From Toxoplasma gondii ME49 (lineage: Eukaryota > Apicomplexa > Conoidasida > Eucoccidiorida > Sarcocystidae), in the NCBI RefSeq assembly GCF_000006565.2, contig NC_031476.1:1450458-1514457 (forward strand): 64,000 nucleotides of DNA, written 5' to 3'. The notes beneath the pieces were generated by a model that searched no databases, was not told where the DNA came from, and worked only from the letters and a program-made list of their open reading frames with translations. Below are positions 24,115 to 35,900 of this stretch, piece after piece; positions within the stretch are counted from its first letter, which is position 1, and each line of letters starts with the position of its first letter. A program made the translations under genes and the position numbers.

Positions 24115-27100
24115 ATGTCGGTGAGTAACTGCGCACCCGCGTCGAAGGCAGGAGAAAGTGCCGCGTCGGGACCGGCACACCGGACACAAACTCCTCGGTA
24201 GGTTTTCGGTTTTTGGGCTCTGCCCGAGAAACTGGCGCCTGAACGCTATTTGAACATCAAAGTAGCTGTTTTCTATCGTCTTATCTGTGTGCGATTCTGT
24301 CTTTGGGATCTGGAAGCGGGAGATCCGATCCTGAGCACGCTCCCAGTATTCGAACTCTCACGAGGCTTCACTCCTCTTGAAAACCTTGCGTTCAGAGCGC
24401 AGCGTGGCTCGGCGGTAGAGAAGGCACCATTCTGAATATGTCTGGTGTGCACTAAGGTTGAATGTCCAAGCTCGCGAAAACTGGTGAAATCTTGACTGGC
24501 TTCTGTCTTGCTGCGTTTCTGAACATTTCCCCTCCACACGCAGGTTTGAATGGATGCAGAGTGGAGAACGTCTCGGCCTCACCTTTTTCGTCAAACATCT
24601 AACCCCTCAAGACATCCTGGCTTGTGAGTTCAAGCCTCGAGAGTTCTGCTTGCGCCTGCTCGTCCCTCCTCTGCCTCTGCCTTCTTCTCCCGGCGCGCCC
24701 ACTCCAGAAGTGAAAGCCGAAGACAAGACACCCTACGTTTTCCAAATTGAAAATCTCTTCGAGGACATCCTTCCAGAGGAATCCAAGTATACTCTCAGTC
24801 AGGTATATATATGCATACATATCTATTTGGTTTCTTGGTGCAGCGTCGTGTTTCATTCTCTTGTCATCCCTGTTTGCTCGCGCCTGTGTCTTCTTTGCAG
24901 ACGTCTCTAGCATCTGGAGATCGATGATTGGGTCCGATTTGCGTGTATTTACTGTCTTCTTCGTGTCTGGGTTGGGGGTCTCTGTTCTCCTCGCCCGTTC
25001 ACGTCTTTGTTTCTTCGACGTTTTCCGCCGTGTCCTCGTCGATCCCATGCAGTCATCGCATGCACGCTTCTAGATACCTTTATCTGTGCAGGAGTCGCTT
25101 TCGCATCAGAGAAAGAAATTATGCATCACCCTTCTTTCTTCTGTTCCAAGCCTTTCCTGTTTGGAGCGTCTAGATGCATGGCGCTGAACCGTTCCTGCAA
25201 AAAGAGCAACCGAGCCACTCTCGCGCATGCATAGGAAGTCACCAGTCTGTGTTTCTTACGTTCTTTCTCGGCTGTTTCTGCCACGCAGCTCAGTTCTTTC
25301 GTGCAGTCGTGCCGCCGTGCATCAGTCCGGCATGCGTTTTTCTTCGCCTTATTTCTGTGCAGACGAAGATCGAAGTTTCGCTGAAGAAGGCACGCTCAGG
25401 CTTCCACTGGCCGTCGCTGGAGGCTCCACGAGACGGACAGGCTCTGCCGCCGCAACCCATCCATGTAGACATGAAGAACGGAGCTGAGAGACTGAAGGAG
25501 GAGGAAGGCAGAATGCAGCCTGCAGACATGCCGCCGAGTCAACCTGCGTACCCTTCTTCCAAGAAGAAGGTCGACTGGAATCAAATCGAGAAAGTAAGGC
25601 GTTTCCACGCAGGCCAGCAGGCGCAGTTGGAGAGGGGGAGACGGGCGTTCAGAAGTGCAGATTCCCTGGCGCAGACGTCTGTCCGTGCGTACATGCGCAG
25701 CGAGAGGCTTTCTTCCCAGGTGTGGACGACCACGCGGCAGGGCGTCATAGAGAGCGATAGGTGGATACGGGAGGCACCGACTGAATTGACTTGCTTGCAA
25801 GGCTTGCATGGCTTTATGTGGAGAAAAACAGGCCTGGATGTGAACGATAAGGGCGGCGGACGAACCGAAGGCACTCTGAGTGTTTTTGCGGTGCAGGACA
25901 TTGACGACGAGCTGAAAAACGACGAAAACGATGGCGAGGCGGCTCTTCAAAAACTGTTTCAACAGATTTACGCAAATGCCGACGAAGACACCCGGCGCGC
26001 CATGATCAAGTCTTATGTGCGTCATTCCCCCTTTTTTTTTCGCTCTTCGGTTTGCTGCCACAGGGGGCGAGGGTATCTACACACGAACCGCCTCATTACA
26101 GTGGCCCTGCGAAGCGGTCTCCGTGTTTTGTCTGTCTCCCTTGTGGTTGGTGGGTTGAGTTTCCTGTCGCTCTCCCGTACCTCTGTGACCGCCTTGACGC
26201 GAGGTCTGTTTGGGTTGTCTCTGCTCCCTTTCCCAGTGCGTTGCTTTCTCTCTGTACAAGCTGCAGGTGAGTTTCGGCGAGAGAGAGCGCCGTTCGTGGC
26301 ACCTCTTCCGCTTTCTCCGATGTGTCACCTCCGAGAAAAGGGAGATTTCTGTGGCCGCAGTCAACGAGGAGAAACGTCTTGGTCGCTCCCGACCGTAACG
26401 CAGGGAAGAAGGGCAGGCGGGGAGGTGGGGGAGAGGCAAGTCAAGAGAAGCGAACGCAGGGAGGGGATGGACACGAGGGCAGCATTATGTCTCCTTTGCA
26501 AAGGCTCTCTTTCCTGGTACTTCTGCGACTGTTGCTTCCAGCAAACATCCGGTGGCACTGTTCTTTCAACCAACTGGGACGAAGTCAGAGGCAAAAACTA
26601 CGAACAGGTGAGCTTATCAGCCAATTTTGAAGAAGCGAACTTGTCGCGACCATCCTGGAAATAAATAAACATATATACATTTATATATATATGTATATCT
26701 TCATTTGAGTCTGATTCGTCGGCTGTCCTCTGTTTGTCCACTACGTCTGTCATTTCTTTCCAGTCTGCCCATTTTCTTTATCCGTCTGATGTTTTTATGC
26801 TTATTTGCACGGATCTCGGGACGCATATCCGTGGTGATTCTCGCAATGAACAAGCCTCAGATGCATGTGAAAATACCTGCATACGAAGGTGTGTCTCTGT
26901 ATCTCTCTCACCTCCATAACACACCTGCACTGTAGGTAATAGAGAGATCTTTGTGACTCTATTCAGCGCGCAACTAATGCACATCTGTCTTCATACAGAG
27001 TGGTTATCAAGTATATGCGTCGCTGGCAACGTCCCGTGTCGCAGAAGAGCCTATGGAATGTCTGTGTACAAGTATGTTTTATTTCAGTGTTTCAAAAAGA

Positions 27101-27285
27101 TATGTAAATCGAGAAAGGATACAGAAAACGACTATGAATTTCGCTGCCTTAAGACCCGTATTCCTTCGCGTTTGACCCCAACCAAGAGGGACAGCGGGTT
27201 CGGATCTTATCTTCTTGTCCACGTTTGTTTTTAGAGCGTGACGGCACCCGAGGGCCAGGAGGTCCGCCGGTGGACTCAGTCGTGA
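24115..27285 (+). CDS. SGT1: SGT1-like HSP90 co-chaperone (CS + SGS domains), 269 aa
   Basis: SGT1 links HSP90 to SCF-type ubiquitin ligases and, in other eukaryotes, supports kinetochore assembly; cytosolic/nuclear. Six exons: 24115-24197, 24544-24802, 25363-25593, 25897-26016, 26542-26607, 27235-27285; phases close to 810 nt. The CS domain spans about residues 28-145: it opens [18 protein letters not shown], has a [12 protein letters not shown] strand region and ends [10 protein letters not shown]...HWPSLE. The SGS domain follows the linker [12 protein letters not shown] and includes the hallmark [16 protein letters not shown] and [11 protein letters not shown], ending [10 protein letters not shown]. 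The N-terminal TPR domain of plant, yeast and human SGT1 is absent: only about 27 polar residues precede the CS domain. The start ATG is the only one compatible with the exon 1 phase. The last introns (26608-27234) carry AT-rich repeats. Confidence 0.93.
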
Positions 27286-29466
27286 GCCAGCAGCAGGAAG
27301 CGAGATTGACGTGGTCTCTGAAAACATTGAATCTTTTCAAGCTTTTTCTCCCCTTCTTGGGTTTTTGCGTCGTTCGTGATTGTTTAGAGCCCTTTCCCTT
27401 GGAACGTTCACGTGCTTTTGTCGTGTCTCTTTTCGTCTCTCCTCTCTGCATCGATGCTCCAACTCTGTTGTCAAAAAGTTCTTTTTCTCTCTCATTCTCG
27501 TCCGAGTTAAAAACAGTTTATTCTTCATGAGTCGATATCGCTTTCGTCGTGCCACTCGCAGGCTCCGCACTCATCGCCTTTTTATCGAAACCGAAAAGTG
27601 CGATTTTCTTTTCGTTTTTAGAGTCCTCAATGAGGAGGGGGTGTTCCGCAGATCCCCGCCACATCCGTTGTGACAGCATACAGAGGCCTTGTTGGAGATG
27701 CATCGTTCGGGACCAAGTATAGAGACTTCTTTTATTTTCTCTCCCTCGTGTGCCACGAAATTGGCACCCTGATGTGGGTTTTGGCTACCGTTTCGAGAGA
27801 AGTGCAGATCGGACAGAGGCATCTCGGCGGAAGGAACAGTTCACGAGACAGGGCCGGTAGAGATCCACGGCGGCGTTCGCGTGTCTCTCAGGCTGCATAG
27901 ATATACATATGTATATATATTTATATATGCATACATACATAAGTACTACCAAGCCTGTTCTTTCATATATATATATATATATCGAAAACCAAAAATTCGC
28001 ATGTTTGAGTGGCATTTAGCTGCTAATATGTAATGATTCCACATCTAGACGTGTCGGGGTCCCTTGCGTTACGTGGATTTTGCTTCAGTCTGGGACCAAA
28101 AAAGCGGGGAGACGAGCAAATGTCACATAAAGCAGTGAGCTGTCAAGCGCGGTGTTTTTTGACGCTCAAATAGGGAGTGCATGCGCATTTACGAATGCAA
28201 CCCAGCCCCGCCAAGCTGGACGGGCTGAGTGAAAAGCAGCCTCGAGGGAGCAGCGAAGGGACAAGGAGAAAGCGAAGACGGAAAGGGTCACGAACTCGGG
28301 GGGAAATTGCACCCTGTAAAACGAACAGAGGCGTGTATTGTATAAATTTTGGCAGTTGCGACTGTTTTTACAAGCCAAAGCGTCGGGCTGAGGGTCAGTT
28401 CCTACAAACAGCTGTCTCACACCTTAGTGTCTGCCGCTGGGAAACGGCGAATGAAATGAGACAAAGTGGTTGCTTGCAGCTGGTAACCTGAACCCCACGG
28501 AAACCTGGGACTTTCCAACTGCATGCGTCGACATGAACGAGAAAAAAACCGACGCGTCAAGTGTACGGAGTGGACTCCTGGGGTGCGCAGGGCACTCCCC
28601 ACACAATGACACGCACCAAGACAAAAGACAAAAAGTTCGCCAAAAGCAGCGCCTCAAAAGACTCGCTCCCTCACTGGAGGCGATGTTCGGCACAGAGTGG
28701 AAAAAGGGACAAACGTCCACAAGGTGGAAATGACGCGCCTTCCGGACGTCCTGACACAACAGATACATCCAAGAGTCGACACTGCTTGTGCTTACGGTTA
28801 CCGCGCAACTACACAACGGCCGTCGCGCGAAAATGTGTCCAGGCAGATGCGTCGCTCACAACTGCCACCGACAATCCCGTCGTACCTCTCCCCCCCCCTA
28901 TCCGGCTGCTCTACACCCACTCAACTCTGTGTCCACGGGGTACACAGACTGCAGCGGCAGACTTCTGGTGTCACCATTCGAGTGTCAGATGCCCGCCCAC
29001 GGCACGAAGATTTCCAGAAACAAAGGAAGTAGTCATTTCCACAGACGCACACACATACTACAATTTTTCTGTGCATCCCGCATCGGCGCAACGCCTCGCT
29101 CTGTCGCTGGGAGCTGGACGCACTCCGCTGCACAGGAGTGCACCCGGATGATAGCATCCCTGTCCAGGACGAGACGTTGAGAAAGCCTGTCATTCGCCGT
29201 GTCTCTCGACCGTGTCTGTCCCGCTTCTCTTTTGTCACGACAAATTACTCCCGTTTCCTGAATGCAATTCTCGTCTCGGTGCCACGCCTGCTGTCCGGTG
29301 TCGCAGGAGAGACATCCGTGGGCGTCGTGCACGAGCGCCGCTCCTGCCTAGATTTCTTCGAGCTTCGACCGAGGCAGGTGGATCTGTGGAAGCAACTTTG
29401 CTTCTGATCTACCGAGACCACGGATCCGTCGAAACCACGCGGAATTACCCTCTAGCGAAAAAGCCT
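27286..29466. other. Convergent 3' region between SGT1 and the importin
   Basis: SGT1 and the importin end toward each other across 2.2 kb. No gene is supported: the longest plus-strand open frame (about 196 codons near 28.6-29.1 kb) is Thr/Arg/His-rich, has no conserved segment and no splice partners. The region should hold both 3' UTRs. It contains AT/ATAC repeats at about 27900-27980. Confidence 0.5.
27898..27982. repeat. AT/ATAC-rich microsatellite cluster
   Basis: Two AT-rich tracts: an imperfect tract (tagatatacatatgtatatatat... to cataca) at about 27898-27942 and a pure (AT)n run at about 27964-27980, separated by about 20 unique bases. They lie downstream of the SGT1 stop codon. Confidence 0.8.
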
Positions 29467-32334
29467 CTAGAATTTGCTGTTGATGAACTCGAGAGCAAAC
29501 GGCTTGGACGCCACAGCCTCCTTCACTCCCTGGAGGGTTGACGGCGGCAGTGACGGATTCGTCAGCAGCTGCCGAAGCATGACAATCACTTTCTCTTGCA
29601 CCTCCGGTTTCACGCGCTTCGCCGTCAGTGGATGAGCGGTCTCGAGAATCACTCCCTGGTCAGACAGAAAGAGACAGAGCCTTTCAAGATAAGTTTGGCC
29701 TTTACAGCGGCAAGGGGTCGAGTTGAGCAATTATGCCATGGAACCGAACTAAATGTCACTTGGTAAAGACGTGCTCTGTCGCTGAGACGCCCTACAGGTG
29801 TGTGAGATGAACCGAGAACTCTTACAGGAAATTCGAGTGATAGAAACGCGTGTCAAGGGAGAAGTCTTAGAGGCGAACTCACACGTCTGTGCCCGTCAAC
29901 CGATACATCGAAGAACCTGCTGGTGAGAAACGCTTCGATCTCCCAGTCCATTCCAGCAGAAGCGTATCAAAGCAAACCACAAAGTAACCTGTCCTCCCAA
30001 CCTCACTTTTCCCTATTGTTCCAGAACTTAGGTGGCACCTGAGGCGATGCTAGACACGGAGCGCGCAGCTGCGTTTGAATGAAGGTCCAAAACGTCTCCA
30101 CATCTCCATCTACAAATTCTTGTAAGGTACACAGCTGCTGACTGACAACCATCGAAGACAAAAATCGACCTGTCGACACGGATCCGATGCCACGGCAGAC
30201 GATTTCCTTCTCACCACCAGGAATTTCTGGATGTGCTGAACGACGAGAGGCTGAGTCGCGGCATCATCAGCGAGTTTGAGAGCCGCCTGCAGCATAACTT
30301 CAGACTCTTCGTGGTCCTCTTGCAGAGGCATGGACACGAGGAGAGCAGGCACGAGGTGCTCGAGAGGAAGCGCCGTCGCAGGCGGGTGGAGGATGATACG
30401 CGCAACGGCAGCGGCGGCGTTGTCCAGAGTCAATTGCTCCGACTTGTTCAAGTCCTGGAAGAGAGCGAAACAGGAGATCCTCGCTCACGGCATCTCCCTT
30501 TAATTTAAGTTATACACTCTGGATCGCGGAGCCTTTGCACAGAGACAGCATTTACTCCTAGTGTGGTAAACATCGTACATTGTCTAGCTACGACCCTTTT
30601 GTTGTCAGTTATTAGTTACCGAGAGCCACTACGGATCCCCAAGACACTTTCTTCTCTCAGTGGCTTGCGATATTTGATCCCGGCACCCTCACCTTGCTTC
30701 AAAAGTCTCAAAGCAGCTCCGGCAATAGCGTGAGTGGAACGTATCCTAGTTTTCAACAGTCGTTCTCCCAAGAACGTGCCCTCTTTGATGAAGCATGAAA
30801 AGAGCAAGCGACCTCCCAGCATCTGGCAAGAGCGCACCAAACTATAAACTACTCTCGAAAAAACGGGGTATCATGCACACTGTCCGGAAGAACACCAGCG
30901 ACAACCAGGACGCAGAGAACAAACACGAGAGCAGCACTGAAAGCGCTTCGTTTCGTCTGCCTTCTCTCACCTCCCGACTGCGGAAGATCGAATGCAGAGC
31001 GGCCAGGAACTCCGCAGTCTTTGCGTTGACGGCAGGCTGCGCAGAGGCGACCTGCAGAGAAGATACGCGAAGCACGAACACACAGGGAGACACGGAGTAG
31101 AAGCCCGCAGGACTACGCATCGCGCTGAGCAGACCCAATTTTACGCGAACTTGCAGTGGTTATTTTATCTTGCCTGCTAGATTTCATGGTTGTCCCCATT
31201 TTTCGCCTCCCCTCTCCGTTTCCACGGCATCCCGCGCCCTGTTCTAAGGTGGCATCTTCATTCCTCTTCCCTCATCTCCTCTCCCGAGACTCTTTTAGTA
31301 CATCGTTCACGGCACAGGTTTTCCGCGCTCACGCTGCGGTACCGCCACTCTCTCTTGCCGAGCACCTCTGCCCTCCCCGGGACCCTGCAGCCGCCTTACA
31401 ACCTTTCCTTCTTTTCTCCAAACATCGGAAACCGACCTCGTAGACAACGCCGAGGCAGAAGCAGGCGTTTCGGCGGTAATCTTCGTTTTCGTCCTGTTGC
31501 ACACCCTTTAGGACGGCTTGGAGGAACTTAGCGTCAGCGGCGTACGCAGCTGAGTCTTCTTGCATCGCCAAGAAAACCTGAAGAAGAAAAACACACACGC
31601 CACCATGCATGCACGAACAGAAGCCACGGGACAAGGACACAAAAATGGGGAGGCACTGTCTGGTTTCCCCCGCCGTACAAGGGCCTTCTCTTCGGTTCTC
31701 CGACCCTAGAGACAGAGCCGCTGCGTGAGCGACCTCAAGGTGACTTTGACGAACTCAGAAATACAGACGGATTTGAAGGTTCACCTCTGCAAGACATCCG
31801 AGGCCACTGGCGGCGTAGGCAGAAGATTGGCGATGAGTCGCGAGGTCTAGAAGGTGAGGATGAATCTTCTGATAAAGCGCGGCAAAGGTTTGACGGTTGC
31901 AGACGGCGGCGAGGCTGCCGGAAGCCGCCGTGTCCTGCAGGGCCTGACGCGTGCCTGCAGATGCCGCGTAGGCCATCCCACAGATCAGGACCGAAATGCC
32001 TTCAAAGAGGTACTCTTCTTCCTGACGTGAATCGTCGTCCTGCGCGGAGAAACGAATCCGGAGGAGAAAAGAATCCGGTCAAGAACCGACAGAAAAGGCT
32101 TTGGAAAAGGCAGGGAAACGCGCGCCGTGAAAGGACACCCCGGAGATGGTCAAACAGCAAACAGGGACAGCCGGGAGGAAGAGAAGGAACGAAGGAGAAA
32201 CGAACGGGAGAGAACAAGACTGGGGAAGCTGAAAGAGGCGACTGAAGACAATCTGGGGAGAAAGGACGCGCGCCACCCTTCTGCCATGTTTCAAAACATT
32301 CAGAGGTGTATGCATGCATACACTCGCACAGATA

Positions 32335-32365
<31 letters not shown>

Positions 32366-32908
32366 TCCTATGCATGCAAGCGTATGTATATACCTAGAGA
32401 TTCACGCATATAGGTATATCGTGTGCGTATATCGACGTACGTTTTCGTGTGTCTACACGTTCGCGCAAAGGAAATGCACGAGGCATGTGAAAATGGATTC
32501 GAAAATGCAGCGCGAAGTGTGCTTCCCGTTCGCGTCTCCTTACCTCATCGATGTCCTGGATCACCTGGCAGGGATGCTTCTTCTTGAGAAGAAGCAACAG
32601 CTGCTTGGCGACCTCTTCGTTCATCTCCCGGGAGAAGAAGATCGCAGGACCCACTTCCTCAGCGAGGGTGCCCAAAGCAACGCATGCGTCTCCCACGGTC
32701 TCCTTGTCTTCATCCTGGAGACAGCACAGCGAAAAGAGGAAAAATCCAGAAGCGACCACAGTAGAACAACAATCCTATGCTCTCGAGTCTGGTGCGCTCC
32801 TTTTTCGTTGAGCGTTGGGTAGCTATTTGCACGCTTCGAATCCAAGTTTGTAACAATATCCACACATCGCTATACAGAACCACATGTCCAAGCATATGCA
32901 TACATACA

Positions 32909-32949
<41 letters not shown>

Positions 32950-35900
32950 TCATGTATGCATTTGTATGTGTGCAGGTGGGGGTACATTAGAGTACAAAGG
33001 ATCATGTGTAAGTTTCTGAAGCGTCTTCACTGGAAGTTTCTTACCTCTTCCATGAGTCTGCGGAGGAACGGCCAGAGCTGCTCACTCCAGAGGGTGTGCA
33101 CGTTGGGGTTCAGAGCGAATTTCGGGGTCTCCTTTTTCACGGGAGCGCCGATGAAGGTGCCGTGTGCCGCGGCGACCACCGCCTTGATCAAGTAGCAGCA
33201 CTGCTGTCGAGCTGCTTCGTGGAAATGCCCCTGAAGGAGTTCAATGGCTTCCTTTGTCCTGCGAAAACGACAAGAGCATGGCGTCGAGAGCAACAAATCT
33301 CACCCTGATTCCGTGCACATATTTAGATACACACAAATGCTCTAGATGCTGCTAATATCTACTCTTGCAGAAAAGGCTAGATTCAAAATACAACTCGTAA
33401 GTGACGCGTCAAGTGTCTCGCGTGTCTCTCTCCATGGAAGTTGAGTTCCTCTGTCTGTGGAGACCCCGTGAGACGCCGGCGTCTCCTGTTTGAGGAAGAG
33501 AGAATCCAGACTGTATCTTTCGCCTTAAAGAATCGGGACAGGAACCCAGGAGCCGGGATGCGGGTGTTCGATGGTCGTATGCGTCCACATTGGGGTGAGA
33601 AAAATCGAATATCCTTTTCTCCAAATACATTTCTCCTCTCGAAAAACAGCAAAAAAGAATCCGATCCACGTACTCCTTACAAACTGACATCTGGAAGCAG
33701 ACTACCTCATGTCCTGATATTCGCTTTGGTAGTCACCCATCCTTCAAGAAAATTTATCGGATAGTCCAAGAAAAGCGCTTGCGCTTACTTCGCGATGAAT
33801 TTCATGCAGTGGCCTCCACAGTTCTCCCACAGCGTCTTGAGACAAAGAGCGGCAGACTCGAGCTCGTCAAGGAAGCCGTCGCGGATGCGGATATTTCGCA
33901 GTCTCTCGTCTCCTGCCTCGTCTTCTTCGTCGTCCAATTCGTCCAGGAGCTGAGCGGCTGCCCCCTGCCGCCCCCTCCCCTCTTCCTCGTGCAGCAACCC
34001 TTCGTCGCTAAACAGCGAGGCAAACACGCGGACCATGACTTCCTGAAAAACACAGGGAAAATCAAAAGTTGATTGAACCAGAAAGGTAAATGTTCCAAGT
34101 ACATAAGCAACAGAAGTCCGACGAAAACACAGCCCCCCCTGTATCCCCATGTAGTGGTGTGTCCAGGTATCAACGGAAATACAGACGTGTATATGGATAT
34201 ATACATATACATATATATATTTATCCATGGATATCATTGTAGCGATGTATATATATACACACGCATACATCATATTTTACCTGTCACATCTGACAGTTGA
34301 AACGCCATCACTTTACCGTCTCTGAGGCATGAATCATCTAGTATTACCAAGCACTATCATGTCCACCAGCTGACGAAACAGGATCTCTGCCTTTTTGTAT
34401 CTTTCCATGCATATTCCTGAATCGTTCTGTTTCTCTTTCTCCCTGCAAGGATGTACACGCCGACTCAATGTGTACCTCTAGAAAAAGGACGGACGCACAC
34501 GTCTCTCGCTTCACAAATATATACATATATATATATATATATAGATAGATAGATAGATAGATAGATATGCTGAAGTCTCGGTTTTTTCTTGCAAGCGCAC
34601 TTCTAGAAAGACGACGAATTTGTCTTTCATGGCAATGCAGACGTCGCTGAAGCAGGAGAATGCTTCGTCTCGGATGTCGTGTGCATATCCAGTGTCGTCG
34701 TCCTTGGAGGTGTCGATGATCATTTGCTCCATGATGAGGCGCATGAGGCCCGGAAGCTCCTGGGCGTAGGCCGCCTCGCTGGTGCCCTGAACGAGTCCCC
34801 CCACGACGCCGATCGCTCTCGCCTTCGTCGTTGGAGAGCAGACAGCCTGGCCGGCGTTCTGTCCCTCCACGTCTCCCGTCGGCATTTTGATGATCTGACC
34901 AATCAAGGAAAAGAGCTCTGGCGCAAAGGCGTCGAACGCCCGTGGTCGATTCGAGGGAGCTTCTTCTCCGTTCCCGCTCGCGGCCGCTGCCGAGCCAATG
35001 GCCGAAATGCACACTTCCCGGACTTTGTCGCACGACGCTGGAAAAAGGCAAAGAAAGAGCCATAAGACGCACACACAGGAAATCTTCTCGAAAGCACATC
35101 TCTAGTCCCCACATGCCTGTATCGCTCTCTATGTCTCTCCGTGGCCTACACAGACCTACCTACACATGAATATACCTCTTCATAGGCATTCTTGTGGTTA
35201 TGTGTACACCTTTACTCATTTATCTAGATCCGTCTTTGCGTATCTCAGTGGCAGCGTAAACACATTTTTTCCATCTAAACAAGGAGAGACACATACGTGC
35301 ATGCAGATACACCCGACACAAGCAGCTGCTGACAAACAGAACGGCGTCCTACAGAAATCCGCATGCGTGTGGAGCCCAATTCATACATATACATATATAT
35401 ATATATATGTTTATGGATACATTTTTTCGATGTACGGTGAGAGGCGTGCAGACATGGGTGCATTTGCTTGTCTCTGTTGGCGTGGACCAGCAGGTTTAAA
35501 ACATGGAATGTGCGGCGAGTGAAGCAAAGACTAGACACAGTGCGGGGTGGGCAGCGGCTGACCCAGAGGACAGTCACGCGCAACAGAGCAGAGAAGCGAG
35601 AGGAAAGCAGCCGGAGACAGTCGAAAAAAAGGGAGAAACACTGGGCAACGAATTGAAACGAAATTCATGAATGCGGGGAGCGAAACTTGGACAAAACTGT
35701 CTCAGTATCCAGACCCTTGAGAGAGTGACGGAAATCAATCGAGAGCATAAGGCTGAGAGTTGAAAAACTCACTATGATGAAGCGTTCGGACGAGACGCTG
35801 CACGACCTCGCTGGCAACAGGCTCGAGGTCCTGTGCCTCCATGTTCTCGAAGAGAACGCCCAAGGCTGAAAAAGCGAAAGAAAAGCCACAGAGCACGGAA

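Noticed and set aside
25174..26664. 496-codon plus-strand open frame
   Set aside because: It reads through SGT1 exons 3 and 4 and the introns between and after them (and into 5); the conserved SGT1 sequence and good GT-AG sites show that the intervening parts are introns.
28561..29151. 196-codon plus-strand open frame between SGT1 and the importin
   Set aside because: No conserved segment, codon pattern of non-coding DNA, no splice partners.
32127..32822. 231-codon plus-strand open frame
   Set aside because: Runs through an (AT)n microsatellite giving an Ile-Tyr repeat and lies antisense to importin exon 12.
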